A stretch of DNA of 64,000 bases, taken from NCBI RefSeq assembly GCF_016834655.1, contig NZ_JAENHP010000010.1, positions 124,001 through 188,000 of the forward strand, written 5' to 3'. The stretch is from Paractinoplanes ovalisporus. Its GTDB lineage: Bacteria; Actinomycetota; Actinomycetes; Mycobacteriales; Micromonosporaceae. Under the pieces are notes generated by a model, which did no database searches, had not been told where the DNA came from, and was given only the letters and a program-made list of their open reading frames with translations. The translations under genes and the position numbers were made by a program. Numbering within the stretch: position 1 is the first letter of the stretch; each line of letters begins with the position of its first letter. Positions 50,812-59,500 of the stretch are shown one piece after another.

Positions 50812-51758
50812 GCGCGCTCCATCCGGATGCGGGGGTCGATCGCCGCGTCGATCACGTCGGTGGCGATCTGCACGACGATGAAGACGGCCACCGCGATCAG
50901 CAGCAGATCCTGGGTGAGCAGGTAGTCCCGGCCGGTCACGGCCTGCAGCAGCAGCTGACCGACGCCGGGCCAGGCGAAGATCGTCTCGACGATGATGGCG
51001 CCGCCGAGCAGCTGGCCGATCTGGATCCCGAGCACGGTGGTGACCGGCGGCAGCGCGTTCGGCACGACGTGCGCGGTCATCAGCCGCCGGCGGCGCAGGC
51101 CCTTGGCGATGCCGGTCTGCACGAAGTCCTGGTCGAGGGTGTGCCGCAGCGAGGCGGCCAGAAAGCGGGCCAGCGTGGCACCGGTCGGCAGGCTCAGCGC
51201 GACCGCGGGCATCAGCAGGTATTGCACGCCGATCTCGAAGTCGCTCAGGCCGGGCCCGACGCCGCCCGACGGCAGCACCCGATACGTCACGGCGAAGACC
51301 AGGATCAGGAGCACACCCGTGACGTACGTCGGGACGGCCACCCCGAGCGAGGTGAGCGCGCCGAGCACGTTCTGCACCGCGCGGTTGCGCACGGTTCCCA
51401 TCAGATAGCCGAGCATGCTGCCGCCGACGACCGCCAGCAGCAGCGCGCCCGCGGCCAGCAGCACCGTGTTGCCGAGGCTCTCCCCGATCAGCTGGGCGAT
51501 CGGGGCGTGCAGGATGTACGAGGTGCCGAGGTCGCCGGTGACCACGCCCTTGAGCCAGATCAGATACTGCGTGATCAGCGGTTCGTCCAGGCCGAGGCTG
51601 CTGCGGATCGCGGCCACCGTCTCGTCGCTCGCGTCCGGCCCGGCCAGGGTGGCCGCCGGATCACCGGACGACAGCCGCAGCAGGAAGAAGATGGCGAGCG
51701 AGGCCGCCAGCAGCACCACCAGGGCCGCCGGCAGCCTGCGCAACAGATAACGGAGCAT
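50808..51758 (-). CDS. ABC importer permease, DppB type
   Basis: This 316-residue protein has six TM helices: LRYLLRRLPAALVVLLAAS at the start, the LGLDEPLITQY loop, and the EAA loop DFVQTGIAKGLRRRRLMTAHVVPNA (given in part). It ends with DPRIRME. ATG 51758 lies five bases after the stop of the binding-protein gene (51764), so the genes are co-transcribed. Confidence 0.94.
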   Translation of the reverse strand: MLRYLLRRLPAALVVLLAASLAIFFLLRLSSGDPAATLAGPDASDETVAAIRSSLGLDEPLITQYLIWLKGVVTGDLGTSYILHAPIAQLIGESLGNTVLLAAGALLLAVVGGSMLGYLMGTVRNRAVQNVLGALTSLGVAVPTYVTGVLLILVFAVTYRVLPSGGVGPGLSDFEIGVQYLLMPAVALSLPTGATLARFLAASLRHTLDQDFVQTGIAKGLRRRRLMTAHVVPNALPPVTTVLGIQIGQLLGGAIIVETIFAWPGVGQLLLQAVTGRDYLLTQDLLLIAVAVFIVVQIATDVIDAAIDPRIRMERA

Positions 51759-51763
51759 CACTT

Positions 51764-53317
51764 CTACTTCGCCAGCGACGCGTCGTCGAGGTCGAGGTAG
51801 TCGAGCATCGTCCACTCCAGGCCCTGCAGCTTGCTGGTGGTCGCGAAGGTGTGGGTGCTGGTCACCAGGTCGCTGACGAACTGCTGGTCGAGCAGGAAGT
51901 CGTTGACCTGCGCGAGGGCCTGGGCGTCGGGTTTGCCGGGGCTGAACCAGACCTTCTCGGCGAGCTGCTGGTAGTCGGGGCTCACGAAGGACGAGGCGTT
52001 CTTGGTGAAGTTGAACGGGAACGCGCCGCCCAGCAGCGTGGCCGGGCTGATCTGGCCGAAGCCGTGGGCGGTCAGGAACATGCCGTCGAAACCGCCCGAG
52101 CGCAGCTTGCTCAGGAAGTCGCTGGCCTGCAACGGCTGCAGGTTCGGCTTGAGCCCGGCCGCGGTCAGGTCGAACTGGACGATCTCGGCCAGGCCGTTGT
52201 TGGGCCCGAAACCGGAGTCGTAGTAGACGTTGACCGTCTTGCCGGTCGCGCCGGCCTCCTGCAGCAGGCTCTTGGCCTTGTCCACGTCGTGCGTGAAGTG
52301 CTTGGCCTTGGCCTGGTCGTAGGCGGGGGAGCTGGGCGCCCAGGGCAGCGAGGTGACCTGGCCGATGCCGCCGTAGACCTGCGAGAGGATGCGTTCGCGG
52401 TCGATCGCGTACGAGATGGCCTGCCGCACCTTCTTGTCGCCCAGCAGCGGCACGGTGACGTTGTAGCCGGCGTAGGCGACCGAGTCGTTGGCGTCGGACT
52501 CGACGAGCTTGTACGCCGGGTCGTTCTTGATCGTGGTGGCGTCCAGCGGCGCCAGGTCGAGCGCGAGGTCACTCTGCCCCGCCTTGAGCGACGACAGCAT
52601 CGACTGCGAGTCCCGTACGACGGTGATGGTCACGCCGTCGAGCAGGGGCTTGCCGCTGTCCCAGTACTGGTCGTTGCGCTTGAGGTCGAAGCCCTGGCCG
52701 GGCGTGTACTTCTCGACCTTGAACGGGCCGGTGCCGTTGAACGACTTGCCGGCGAAGATGTCGTCGGCCGTCTTCGGGTCGATGATCGGCATCATCAGGA
52801 ACAGGTCGAGCGTGTTGCTCATGGCCTGCTTGAAGGTGATCGTCAGCTTGGTGTCGCCGTCCGCCTTCATCTCGGCGATCTGCTTGGCGATGCCCTTGAC
52901 CTGCGAGGCGACCTCGGCCTTCTGGATGATCTCGAGGTCGGCGATGACGTCGGCGGCGGTGAAGGCGCGCCCGTCGTGGAACTTCACGCCCTCGCGCAGC
53001 GTGAACGTGAGCGTCTTGCCGTCGCCCGAGGTCTCCCACTTGGTGGCCAGCTCGGGCAGCGGCTCCAGCGTCTTGTGGTCGTACTGGATCAAGGAATTGA
53101 AGACCGTGCGGGTCAGGCTGAAGTTCGGATTGTTCTGCGACATGAGGGTGGCCGGCTGGACGTCGGCGCCCTGGACGATGCGCAGCGTGCCGCCGCGCGA
53201 CGGCGTGCCGCCCGCGTCACCCTGCTGGTTCACGGCGGAGGTGCACCCGGCGGCGGCGAGGACCAATGCCACCCCGGCGGCGGCCACTGCGGTGGCGCGT
53301 GGCTTCAGTGCGATCAT
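51764..53317 (-). CDS. Solute-binding lipoprotein (SBP_bac_5) of the ABC importer
   Basis: This 517-residue lipoprotein has a lipobox LAAAGC (Cys25) and the SBP_bac_5 layout (FTLREGVKFHDGRAFTAADV, NGTGPFKVEKYTPG, KKVRQAISYAIDRERIL). Such proteins bind peptides, nickel or oligosaccharides. The adjacent ROK regulator and sulfatase favour a sugar-type ligand here (inference). ATG 53317 is chosen because a TATGGT -10 ends six bases upstream, with TTGCAT at an 18-bp spacing as -35. The promoter overlaps the ROK-type operator. Confidence 0.92.
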   Translation of the reverse strand: MIALKPRATAVAAAGVALVLAAAGCTSAVNQQGDAGGTPSRGGTLRIVQGADVQPATLMSQNNPNFSLTRTVFNSLIQYDHKTLEPLPELATKWETSGDGKTLTFTLREGVKFHDGRAFTAADVIADLEIIQKAEVASQVKGIAKQIAEMKADGDTKLTITFKQAMSNTLDLFLMMPIIDPKTADDIFAGKSFNGTGPFKVEKYTPGQGFDLKRNDQYWDSGKPLLDGVTITVVRDSQSMLSSLKAGQSDLALDLAPLDATTIKNDPAYKLVESDANDSVAYAGYNVTVPLLGDKKVRQAISYAIDRERILSQVYGGIGQVTSLPWAPSSPAYDQAKAKHFTHDVDKAKSLLQEAGATGKTVNVYYDSGFGPNNGLAEIVQFDLTAAGLKPNLQPLQASDFLSKLRSGGFDGMFLTAHGFGQISPATLLGGAFPFNFTKNASSFVSPDYQQLAEKVWFSPGKPDAQALAQVNDFLLDQQFVSDLVTSTHTFATTSKLQGLEWTMLDYLDLDDASLAK

Positions 53318-53323
53318 CGTCAC

Positions 53324-53329
53324 ACCATA
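53324..53329 (-). promoter_or_regulatory. Promoter -10 of the ABC importer operon
   Basis: TATGGT on the minus strand lies six bases before the ATG. A TTGCAT -35 lies 18 bases further upstream. The -10 overlaps the inverted repeat at 53327-53347, which would allow direct repression. Confidence 0.5.
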
Positions 53330-53347
53330 GTTACCGCCTACAACTAA
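53327..53347 (-). promoter_or_regulatory. ROK-type operator at the ABC importer promoter
   Basis: On the minus strand this 21-bp site reads as TAGTT-N9-AACTA with outer T and T. It matches the site at the ROK promoter in 19 of 21 positions. The 5-9-5 inverted-repeat spacing fits a dimeric ROK/NagC-type repressor. Confidence 0.65.
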
Positions 53348-53389
53348 ATGCAACCTATACCGCATGGGTATGTTTTCGGCGCGTCGGTC

Positions 53390-54568
53390 TCAGGCCGGGC
53401 TGAAGGCGAACGGATCCCGGTAGAACGCGTCCAGCAGGAAGGCGGCCGAGGCGATCGTGGGGGCGGCGTCGCCGAAGGCCGAACCGGCCACCTCGATCTC
53501 GCCCGCGCGCTCACCGTCGCGCTCGAACGCCTCGGTGAACGCGGGCATGAACCCCCGGGCGGTCGGCACCAGCCCGCCCACGACGACCAGCGGCGGGTTG
53601 ACCAGGTTGCTCATCGCCGCCGCGGCCCGCCCCAGCACCGCGCCGCGCTCGGCCATCAGCGTGGTGGCGGCCTCGTCGCCGTCCGCCGCCACCTGCACCA
53701 ACGTACGGATCGAGGCGCTCGGACGGACGATGCCGGCGGCGATCGCGTCGCGCAGGATCGCGCCGTCGGTGAGCAGTTGCTGCAGGCAGTCGGTGCGCCC
53801 GCACTCGCAGGCGTGGCCGTGCTCGGCCACCGGGAAGTGGGCGATCGACCCCGCCGCCCCGCGCGGGCCCTGGCGGGCGACGCCCTCGTTGACGATCGCG
53901 GCCCCGAGCACGTTGCCGACCCAGAGCATCAGCAGGTCCTGGTGGCCGCGGGCGGCGCCGATCATCCGCTCGGCCAGGGCCAGGCCGCGTACGGTCTGGT
54001 CGAAATAGTGCGGCAGCTCGAGCTCGTCGGTCAGCAGCCGGCCGAACGGCACGTCGGTCCAGCCCAGCGGCGCGAACCGGGCCACCACCCCGGTCGCCGG
54101 GTCGACCCAGCCGGCGATGCTGGCGCCCACCCCGAGCACCCGCGTCTCACCGCCGCGCAGCTCGCCGGCGAGCGTCGCGAGGCCCTCGCGGGCCATGTCG
54201 GCGACCGCCTCGGGGGAGGGGTCGGCATAGGGCCGGCGGCTCTCCTGCAGCATCTCGCCGCGGATGTTCACCGAGCCCACGCGCAGTTCCCGGGTGCCGA
54301 AGTGGGCCGTGAGCACCACCCGGTCGTGCCCGCCCAGCTCGAGCGGCACGGTCGGACGCCCCGGATTGGACCGGTTGGGCTCGCCCTCGCGCAGCACGCC
54401 GATCTCGAGCAGCCGGGCCGCGACCCGGGTGACCGTGGCGCGGCGCAACCCCAGGCGGTCGGCGATCTCGGCCCGCGCCAGCGGCCCCTCGGCCAGCACC
54501 TTCCGCAGCACGAGCGACGCATTGACCCGGCCCAGGTCCTCGGAGGTGCCGAAGCTGGTTAGTTGCAT
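53390..54568 (-). CDS. ROK-family transcriptional repressor
   Basis: This 392-residue protein has an N-terminal winged HTH (~20-75: RAEIADRLGLRRATVTRVAARL) and a ROK sugar-kinase-like domain (~85-390). The ROK zinc motif is visible as HACECGRTDCLQQ, and a VGASIAGWVDP segment occupies the phosphate-binding region. XylR/NagC-type ROK repressors release DNA on binding a sugar. ATG 54568 follows a strong TATAGT by six bases. Its operator overlaps this promoter, and a matching one lies at the importer promoter. Confidence 0.92.
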   Translation of the reverse strand: MQLTSFGTSEDLGRVNASLVLRKVLAEGPLARAEIADRLGLRRATVTRVAARLLEIGVLREGEPNRSNPGRPTVPLELGGHDRVVLTAHFGTRELRVGSVNIRGEMLQESRRPYADPSPEAVADMAREGLATLAGELRGGETRVLGVGASIAGWVDPATGVVARFAPLGWTDVPFGRLLTDELELPHYFDQTVRGLALAERMIGAARGHQDLLMLWVGNVLGAAIVNEGVARQGPRGAAGSIAHFPVAEHGHACECGRTDCLQQLLTDGAILRDAIAAGIVRPSASIRTLVQVAADGDEAATTLMAERGAVLGRAAAAMSNLVNPPLVVVGGLVPTARGFMPAFTEAFERDGERAGEIEVAGSAFGDAAPTIASAAFLLDAFYRDPFAFSPA

Positions 54569-54579
54569 GCGGTAACTAT
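54559..54579 (+). promoter_or_regulatory. ROK-type operator at the ROK/sulfatase divergent promoter
   Basis: TAGTT-N9-AACTA occupies 54560-54578 with flanking T/T. It overlaps both the start codon and the -10 (TATAGT, 54580-54575 on the minus strand) of the ROK gene, and lies about 20 bases before the sulfatase start. It matches the importer site at 19 of 21 positions, so the three units probably form one regulon. Confidence 0.65.
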
Positions 54580-54580
54580 A
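54575..54580 (-). promoter_or_regulatory. -10 element of the ROK gene
   Basis: TATAGT, close to consensus, ends six bases before the ATG at 54568. It implies a leaderless mRNA. Confidence 0.5.
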
Positions 54581-54597
54581 TCTGTTCTCATGACGGC

Positions 54598-56157
54598 ATG
54601 CCGTCGCCCAATATCGTTCTCATCCTCGCCGACGACCTCGGTTTCTCGGATCTGGGGTGCTACGGCAGTGAGATCGCGACGCCGGCGCTCGACGCGCTCG
54701 GACGCCACGGAGTAAGGCTCTCGCAGTTCTACAACACGGCCCGGTGCAGCCCGTCGCGGGCGTCGCTGCTGACCGGCCTGCACCCGCACCAGACCGGCAT
54801 CGGCGTGCTCACCCGCCCCGACCGGCCGCACGGCTACCCTGGCACGCTCGACCCGGCCTGCGCCACCATCGCCGAACGGCTGCGCGACCACGGCTGGACC
54901 ACCTGGCTCAGCGGCAAGTGGCACCTGGCCGCCGACGCCGGCACCCCCAACGATTCCTGGCCCACCCGGCGCGGCTTCGACCGGTTCTTCGGCACCCTGG
55001 CCGGCTGCGGCAGCTACTACGACCCGCAGACGCTGACCCGCCAGGAGGCGCCGGCCACCGACGCCCGCGACGACCCGGACTTCTACTACACCTCGGCCAT
55101 CGCCCGTGAGGCGGCCGGTTGGATCGACGCGCACCCCGGCGACCAGCCGTACTTCCTCTATCTGGCCTTCACCGCTCCGCACTGGCCACTGCACGCCCGG
55201 TCCTCCGATGTCGCGTCGTTCGCCGGCGAGTTCGACGAGGGCTGGGACGCGCTGCGGGAGAAGCGCCTGAGCCGGTTGATCGAAGAGGGCATCATCGCCG
55301 ACGGCACCCCGCTGAGCGAACGCGACCCGTCCCAGCCGGCCTGGGACCATGCCGAGAACCAGGCCTGGCAGGCCCGGCGGATGGAGACGTACGCGGCCCA
55401 GGTGCGCGCCCTCGACGACGGCGTGCGGACGGTGCTGGACGCGATCGAACGCTCGGGCCGGGCCGACGACACCATCGTGGTGTTCCTGTCCGACAACGGC
55501 GCCTCGGCCGAGGAACTGCCGATCGGGACGCCGGAACAGTTCGCTCAGAAGGACAGCGTGCTGCGCACCGGCACCCGCGACGGCCGCCCCGTGCGCCCCG
55601 GCAACTTCACCGACATCGAGCCGGGGCCCGAGGACACGTACGCCAGTTACGGGGTGCCGTGGGCCAACCTGTCCAACACCCCGATGCGCAAATACAAGCG
55701 GTGGGTGCACGAGGGCGGCATCTCCACCCCGTTCCTGATGCGCTGGCCGGCCGGCGGGCTGGCCTCGCGCGCGGTCGTCCACGAGGCCTTCCAGCTGGTC
55801 GACGTGCTGCCCACGCTGCTCGAGGCGGCCGGGCTGCCCCCGGCCGAGGTCGAGGGCCGGTCCATGCTGCCCGCGCTGCGCGGCGGCGCGGTGGAGGAGG
55901 CGCCGCTGTTCTGGGAGCACATCGGCAACGCCGCCATCCGCATCGGACCGTGGAAGCTCGTCCGCGACCACCCGGGGCGGTGGGAGCTCTACAACATCGA
56001 CGAGGACCGTACGGAACTGGACGACCGGTCCGCCGCCGACCCGGCCCGGGTCGCCGCGATGGCCCGCCGCTGGCAGGAGTGGGCCGACCGGGTCGGCGTG
56101 CTCGACTGGGACGCCATGCTCACGCGCTACGAGAACCCGGACCAGGCCGAGGAGTAG
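54598..56157 (+). CDS. Arylsulfatase (formylglycine type)
   Basis: This 519-residue cytoplasmic-looking sulfatase (no signal peptide) has the metal-site start ILADDLGFSDLGCYG and the formylglycine motif CSPSR (Cys50, followed by ASLLTG). GKWHLA, FTAPHWPLHA and FLSDNGAS follow. Activity needs formylglycine formation at Cys50 by an enzyme not in the window. It is divergent from the ROK repressor and shares its operator region, suggesting desulfation of a sulfated sugar or glycan imported by the ABC system. The 3' end overlaps the converging ATPase gene by 38 bp. Confidence 0.92.
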   Translation: MPSPNIVLILADDLGFSDLGCYGSEIATPALDALGRHGVRLSQFYNTARCSPSRASLLTGLHPHQTGIGVLTRPDRPHGYPGTLDPACATIAERLRDHGWTTWLSGKWHLAADAGTPNDSWPTRRGFDRFFGTLAGCGSYYDPQTLTRQEAPATDARDDPDFYYTSAIAREAAGWIDAHPGDQPYFLYLAFTAPHWPLHARSSDVASFAGEFDEGWDALREKRLSRLIEEGIIADGTPLSERDPSQPAWDHAENQAWQARRMETYAAQVRALDDGVRTVLDAIERSGRADDTIVVFLSDNGASAEELPIGTPEQFAQKDSVLRTGTRDGRPVRPGNFTDIEPGPEDTYASYGVPWANLSNTPMRKYKRWVHEGGISTPFLMRWPAGGLASRAVVHEAFQLVDVLPTLLEAAGLPPAEVEGRSMLPALRGGAVEEAPLFWEHIGNAAIRIGPWKLVRDHPGRWELYNIDEDRTELDDRSAADPARVAAMARRWQEWADRVGVLDWDAMLTRYENPDQAEE

Positions 56158-56938
56158 CGGGTCCCTTCCGGACGTAGGTCTCGTACTCCCGCAGCACCTC
56201 CCCGGTCGGCCCGTCGGCCTGGATGGCACCGGACTCGAGCCAGATCGCACGTTCGCAGGTGTCGCGGATCGACTGCTCGCTGTGGCTGACCAGGAAGACG
56301 GTGCCGGCCTCGGCGCGCAGCTCGCGGACCCGCTGCTCGCTGCGGCGGCGGAACCGGGCGTCCCCGGTGGCCAGCGCCTCGTCGATCAGCAGCACATCGT
56401 GCCGGCGGGCCGCCGCGATCGCGAAGCGCAGCCGGGCCGCCATGCCGCTGGAGTAGGTGCTCATCGGCATCGAGCTGTAGTCGTCGTGCTCGTCGATGCC
56501 GGAGAACTCGATGATGCCCGGCGCCTGCTGCCGGGCCCGGGCCGGGCTCAGGCCCATGGCCAGCAGGCCGAGCTTGACGTTGCCCGCGCCGGAGAGGTTG
56601 TCGACCAGCACGGGGTTGACCCCCAGCAGCGAGGGCTGCCCGGCGGCATAGATCGCGCCGCCCGGCTCGACCGGCAGCAGGCCGGCGATCGCCCGCAGCA
56701 GGGTCGACTTGCCCGAGCCGTTGGTGCCGATCAGCCCGATGGCCTCACCCCGGTACGCGACGAAGCTGACGCCCTTGACCGCGTGGATCTCCCGCGTGCC
56801 GCTGCGGCGGCGTCCGGTGACCAGCCGCCGGAAGCTGCTCACCGGCGAGGACCGGGAAGCCCCGACAGACCCGTGCACGCGATAGACAACATGCGCGTTG
56901 TCGGCGATGACGGTCGGCACCTTCTCGACGTCAGCCAC
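56120..56938 (-). CDS. ABC ATPase of a polysaccharide/teichoic-acid-type exporter (TagH/Wzt-like)
   Basis: This 272-residue ATPase has VKGVSFVAYRGEAIGLIG, Walker A GTNGSGKST, signature YSSGMAARLRFA, Walker B LLIDEALATGD and H-loop VSHS. The YSSGM signature and EALATGD are typical of TagH/Wzt exporters for wall glycopolymers. It normally pairs with a TagG-type permease encoded just upstream. Here that partner is reduced to a 74-residue remnant, so this ATPase may be orphaned or use a permease from elsewhere. Confidence 0.88.
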   Translation of the reverse strand: MADVEKVPTVIADNAHVVYRVHGSVGASRSSPVSSFRRLVTGRRRSGTREIHAVKGVSFVAYRGEAIGLIGTNGSGKSTLLRAIAGLLPVEPGGAIYAAGQPSLLGVNPVLVDNLSGAGNVKLGLLAMGLSPARARQQAPGIIEFSGIDEHDDYSSMPMSTYSSGMAARLRFAIAAARRHDVLLIDEALATGDARFRRRSEQRVRELRAEAGTVFLVSHSEQSIRDTCERAIWLESGAIQADGPTGEVLREYETYVRKGPATPRPGPGSRSA

Positions 56939-57155
56939 GGCCGTAGTCCTTCTCGCCGCGCCAGAACCAGGTGTAGCCGCCGACGCCGGCGACCAGTGCC
57001 CAGACGGCGGCTTCGGTCCAGAGCCACAGCGGCCGGCCGGTCAGGAGGACGTCGTCCATCAACGCGTGCCGAACTAGTTCGATGTGGACGAGGATCGGGT
57101 CCAGTTCCTCGGTCGCCGGCCCGGTGGAGGGCCCGGCGACGGTCGCCTGGGTCAT
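56931..57155 (-). pseudogene. Internally deleted TagG-type ABC permease
   Basis: The 74-residue frame has a plausible permease N-terminus (MTQATVAGPSTGPATEE). It runs directly into a permease C-terminus (DPILVHIELVRHALMDDV, one TM, then YTWFWRGEKDYGRG). Complete ABC-2 polysaccharide permeases are ~270-300 residues with six helices, so about 200 central residues are gone without loss of frame. Its stop overlaps the ATPase start by eight bases, the normal operon order. It is probably non-functional as a transporter. Confidence 0.6.
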
Positions 57156-57272
57156 GCCGTCGTGCTCCGATCTCGACGCTGTCGCGGGACGAAACGGGTT
57201 CGTATCGACGTCATGAACCTAGGCCCTTTCACGACGGAACGCAACCGTAGCGTCGTGTTGTCGGCGGCGTCG

Positions 57273-58721
57273 CTAACCGGCGGCGGCCCGGCAACCGGCG
57301 GCGCCGGAGCAGTCCTGCAGGCGGCTGAGCCGGCTGTGCAGCTGGGCCCGCCGCTCGGCCGGCAGGGTCGCCGCCAGGTTCTCGAGCTGGTCGGGATCCT
57401 TGACGTTGTCGTAGTACTCGGCGGTGCGGTCGCTGTATTCGACGTAGGTCCAGCCGGGTGCGCGCAGCGCCGCGTACGTCGGTGGATTCGCCGCGTCCTT
57501 CCCCTGCTTGTCGGGATCGTCGGGGTCGGTGCCGGGGGCTGTGGTGCTCGACCAGCCCCACCTTCTTCCAGTCGGCCGGCGCCTCCCCGGCGAGCAGCGG
57601 CACCAGGCTGCGGCCGTCCACGCCGGGCCCGCTGGTCAACCCGCCGAGCTGCTCGAACGAGGGCCGCAGGTCGATGTTCTCGACCGGCTGCTCCACGGTG
57701 ACGCCCGCCCGCACTCCCTCGCCGGCCACGATCAGGGGCACGGTGACGTCGGTGTCGAACGCGGTCTGCTTGCCCGGGGTCAGCCGGTGCTCGCCCATGT
57801 GGAAGCCGTTGTCCGAGGTGAACAACACGACCGTACGGTCGGCCACGCCCGCCTTCTCCAGGGTCGCGCGCAGATCGCCGATCATCCGGTCGACCGACAG
57901 CACGGTCTGGGCGCGTTTGCGGTACGCGGTGTCGATACGCCGGACATCCTGCGCAGTCAACGGCTCCCTGCCGGCCAGCCATCCCGGCGCGTCGGTGGGC
58001 AGGGTGTCGAAGGCGGGCCGCGAGGCGCCTTCAGGCCCGGGAACGCATCTTTGTCCTCGGGCGCCGGAACGAACGGCCCGTGCGGAGTGAACGTGGCGAC
58101 CTCGAGCAGGAACGGATCGCCGGCCTCGGCCGAGTCGGTGATGAACCGCTGGGCCCGGCCGCTGATCACCGTGGTCAGGTAGTCGCCGGGCCCCTTGCCG
58201 TAGTGACGCACGGTGCCGTTCTCGTTGAGGTCGTAGTCGTACCCGCCGTAGCCGTTGCCGGCGACCGCCCAGTCGGTCCAGCCGGGGCGCACACCGTGCT
58301 CGCCCGGCCCGTACCCGTTGAGATATTTGCCCATCATCGCGGTGCGGTAGCCGTGGTCCCGCAGCGCGGTGGCGAAGGTGTCTTTCTCCTGTTGCTCCGC
58401 GAACACCGAATAGCCCCCGTCGGGCGGGGTGTTGGTGAAGACGCCGGTGTTGTGCGGGAATCGCCCGGTCAGAATCGACGACCTGGACGGGCAGCACAGC
58501 GAGTCGGTCACTGTGTAGTTGGCGAATGTGGTGCCCTCAGCCGCCAGCTTCTGGACGTTGGGCATGTACTGCACGAGGTTCGTCGCCAGATCGTCGGTGA
58601 GGACCAGGACGACGTTGGTCCGGCCGGGCGCCGCTTCCAGACGGCCGGTGCACGCGCCCGCAGTGGTCAGCGGCAGCAGCAACACAGCGGCGAGCAGCCC
58701 GAGCCTGCGAAGGTTCGTCAT
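57273..58721 (-). pseudogene. Sulfatase (lipoprotein) gene with two frameshifts
   Basis: Reading three frames in turn gives a complete ~482-residue sulfatase. Frame one runs from MTNLRRLG with a signal and Cys24 through VLTDDLATN, the formylglycine motif CCPSR (Cys76) and MGKYLNGYG to DKDAFPG. A shift at about 58011-58025 leads to a second frame (FDTLPTDAPGW, LFTSDNGFHMGEHRL). A second shift in the G5 tract at 57534-57538 leads to the C-terminus (TYVEYSDRTAEYYDN, stop TAG 57275). Each shift is one base, in GC-rich runs, so sequencing error is a real alternative to decay. Confidence 0.75.
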
Positions 58722-58728
58722 CCAGCCG

Positions 58729-58734
58729 ACCGTA
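58729..58734 (-). promoter_or_regulatory. -10 element for the frameshifted sulfatase
   Basis: TACGGT on the minus strand ends seven bases before the ATG at 58721. The promoter looks intact although the gene is not. Confidence 0.35.
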
Positions 58735-58897
58735 GGCACTCCCGGAACGACCGGTGTCAGTTCCTCGTACGGGGAACGTAAACCCCCGGTGGACGCGGGG
58801 TTAACGCCACATCTGAGGTATAGAGGATCCACAGGATGCGAAAAGGTTCCCCGGGCGTACTGGAAAGGTCATCGGCCTCCAGTGAGGGAACGTCTTC

Positions 58898-59500
58898 GTG
58901 AACCAGTTGCTCGCGGTCGGGGTGGACCTCGTCGCCATCGGGGTTCTGACCTTTGGGATCTACTTTCCCCGCCACCACCGGCGCGACCTCGTCGTCGCCT
59001 TCCTGGGCGTCAACATCGGGGTGCTCGCGGTCGCCCTCGTCCTCGGCTCCTCCACGGTGGGGGCCGGCCTCGGCCTGGGTCTGTTCGGGGTGCTGTCGAT
59101 CATCCGGCTGCGCTCCGACGAGATCGCCCAGCACGAGGTGGCGTACTACTTCGCCGCGCTCGCCCTCGGCCTGCTCGTCGGGCTCGGCGGCTCGGTCGAT
59201 CTGCTGGTCGGCAGCCTGATGGTGCTGATCGTCGGGGCGCTCTACGTCGGGGATCATCCGCGGCTGTTCCGCCGCTACCGCCACCGGACGTTGCAGCTGG
59301 ACGTCGCCTGGACCGATGAGGAGTCGCTGCGCGCGCATCTCGAGATGGTGCTGAACGGCCGCGTCGTCAACCTCTCGATCAAGCACGTCGACCTGGTCAA
59401 CGACACCACCCTGGCCGACGTCCGCTACGTGGTGACGACCGCGTCACCGCACCACGCTCCGGTTGAGCCGGCCCGGGCCGAGCGGATGGCCGTCCGATGA
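58898..59500 (+). CDS. DUF4956-family membrane protein
   Basis: This 200-residue protein has four N-terminal TM helices (VDLVAIGVLTFGIYF, LVVAFLGVNIGVLAVALVLG, LGLGLFGVLSIIRLRSDEI, VGLGGSVDLLVGSLMVLIVG). The conserved SIIRLRSDEI segment lies in the middle, and a C-terminal cytoplasmic domain follows. DUF4956 genes commonly adjoin VTC-domain genes, as here. The GTG at 58898 has GAGGGA about nine bases upstream; its stop overlaps the VTC gene start (ATGA). The biochemical role is unknown. Confidence 0.9.
   Translation: MNQLLAVGVDLVAIGVLTFGIYFPRHHRRDLVVAFLGVNIGVLAVALVLGSSTVGAGLGLGLFGVLSIIRLRSDEIAQHEVAYYFAALALGLLVGLGGSVDLLVGSLMVLIVGALYVGDHPRLFRRYRHRTLQLDVAWTDEESLRAHLEMVLNGRVVNLSIKHVDLVNDTTLADVRYVVTTASPHHAPVEPARAERMAVR

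Noticed and set aside
57152..57982. A minus-strand frame overlapping the frameshifted sulfatase 3' end
   Set aside because: It is in none of the three frames that give sulfatase sequence at its length and is Arg/Pro/Thr-rich, typical of a shadow.
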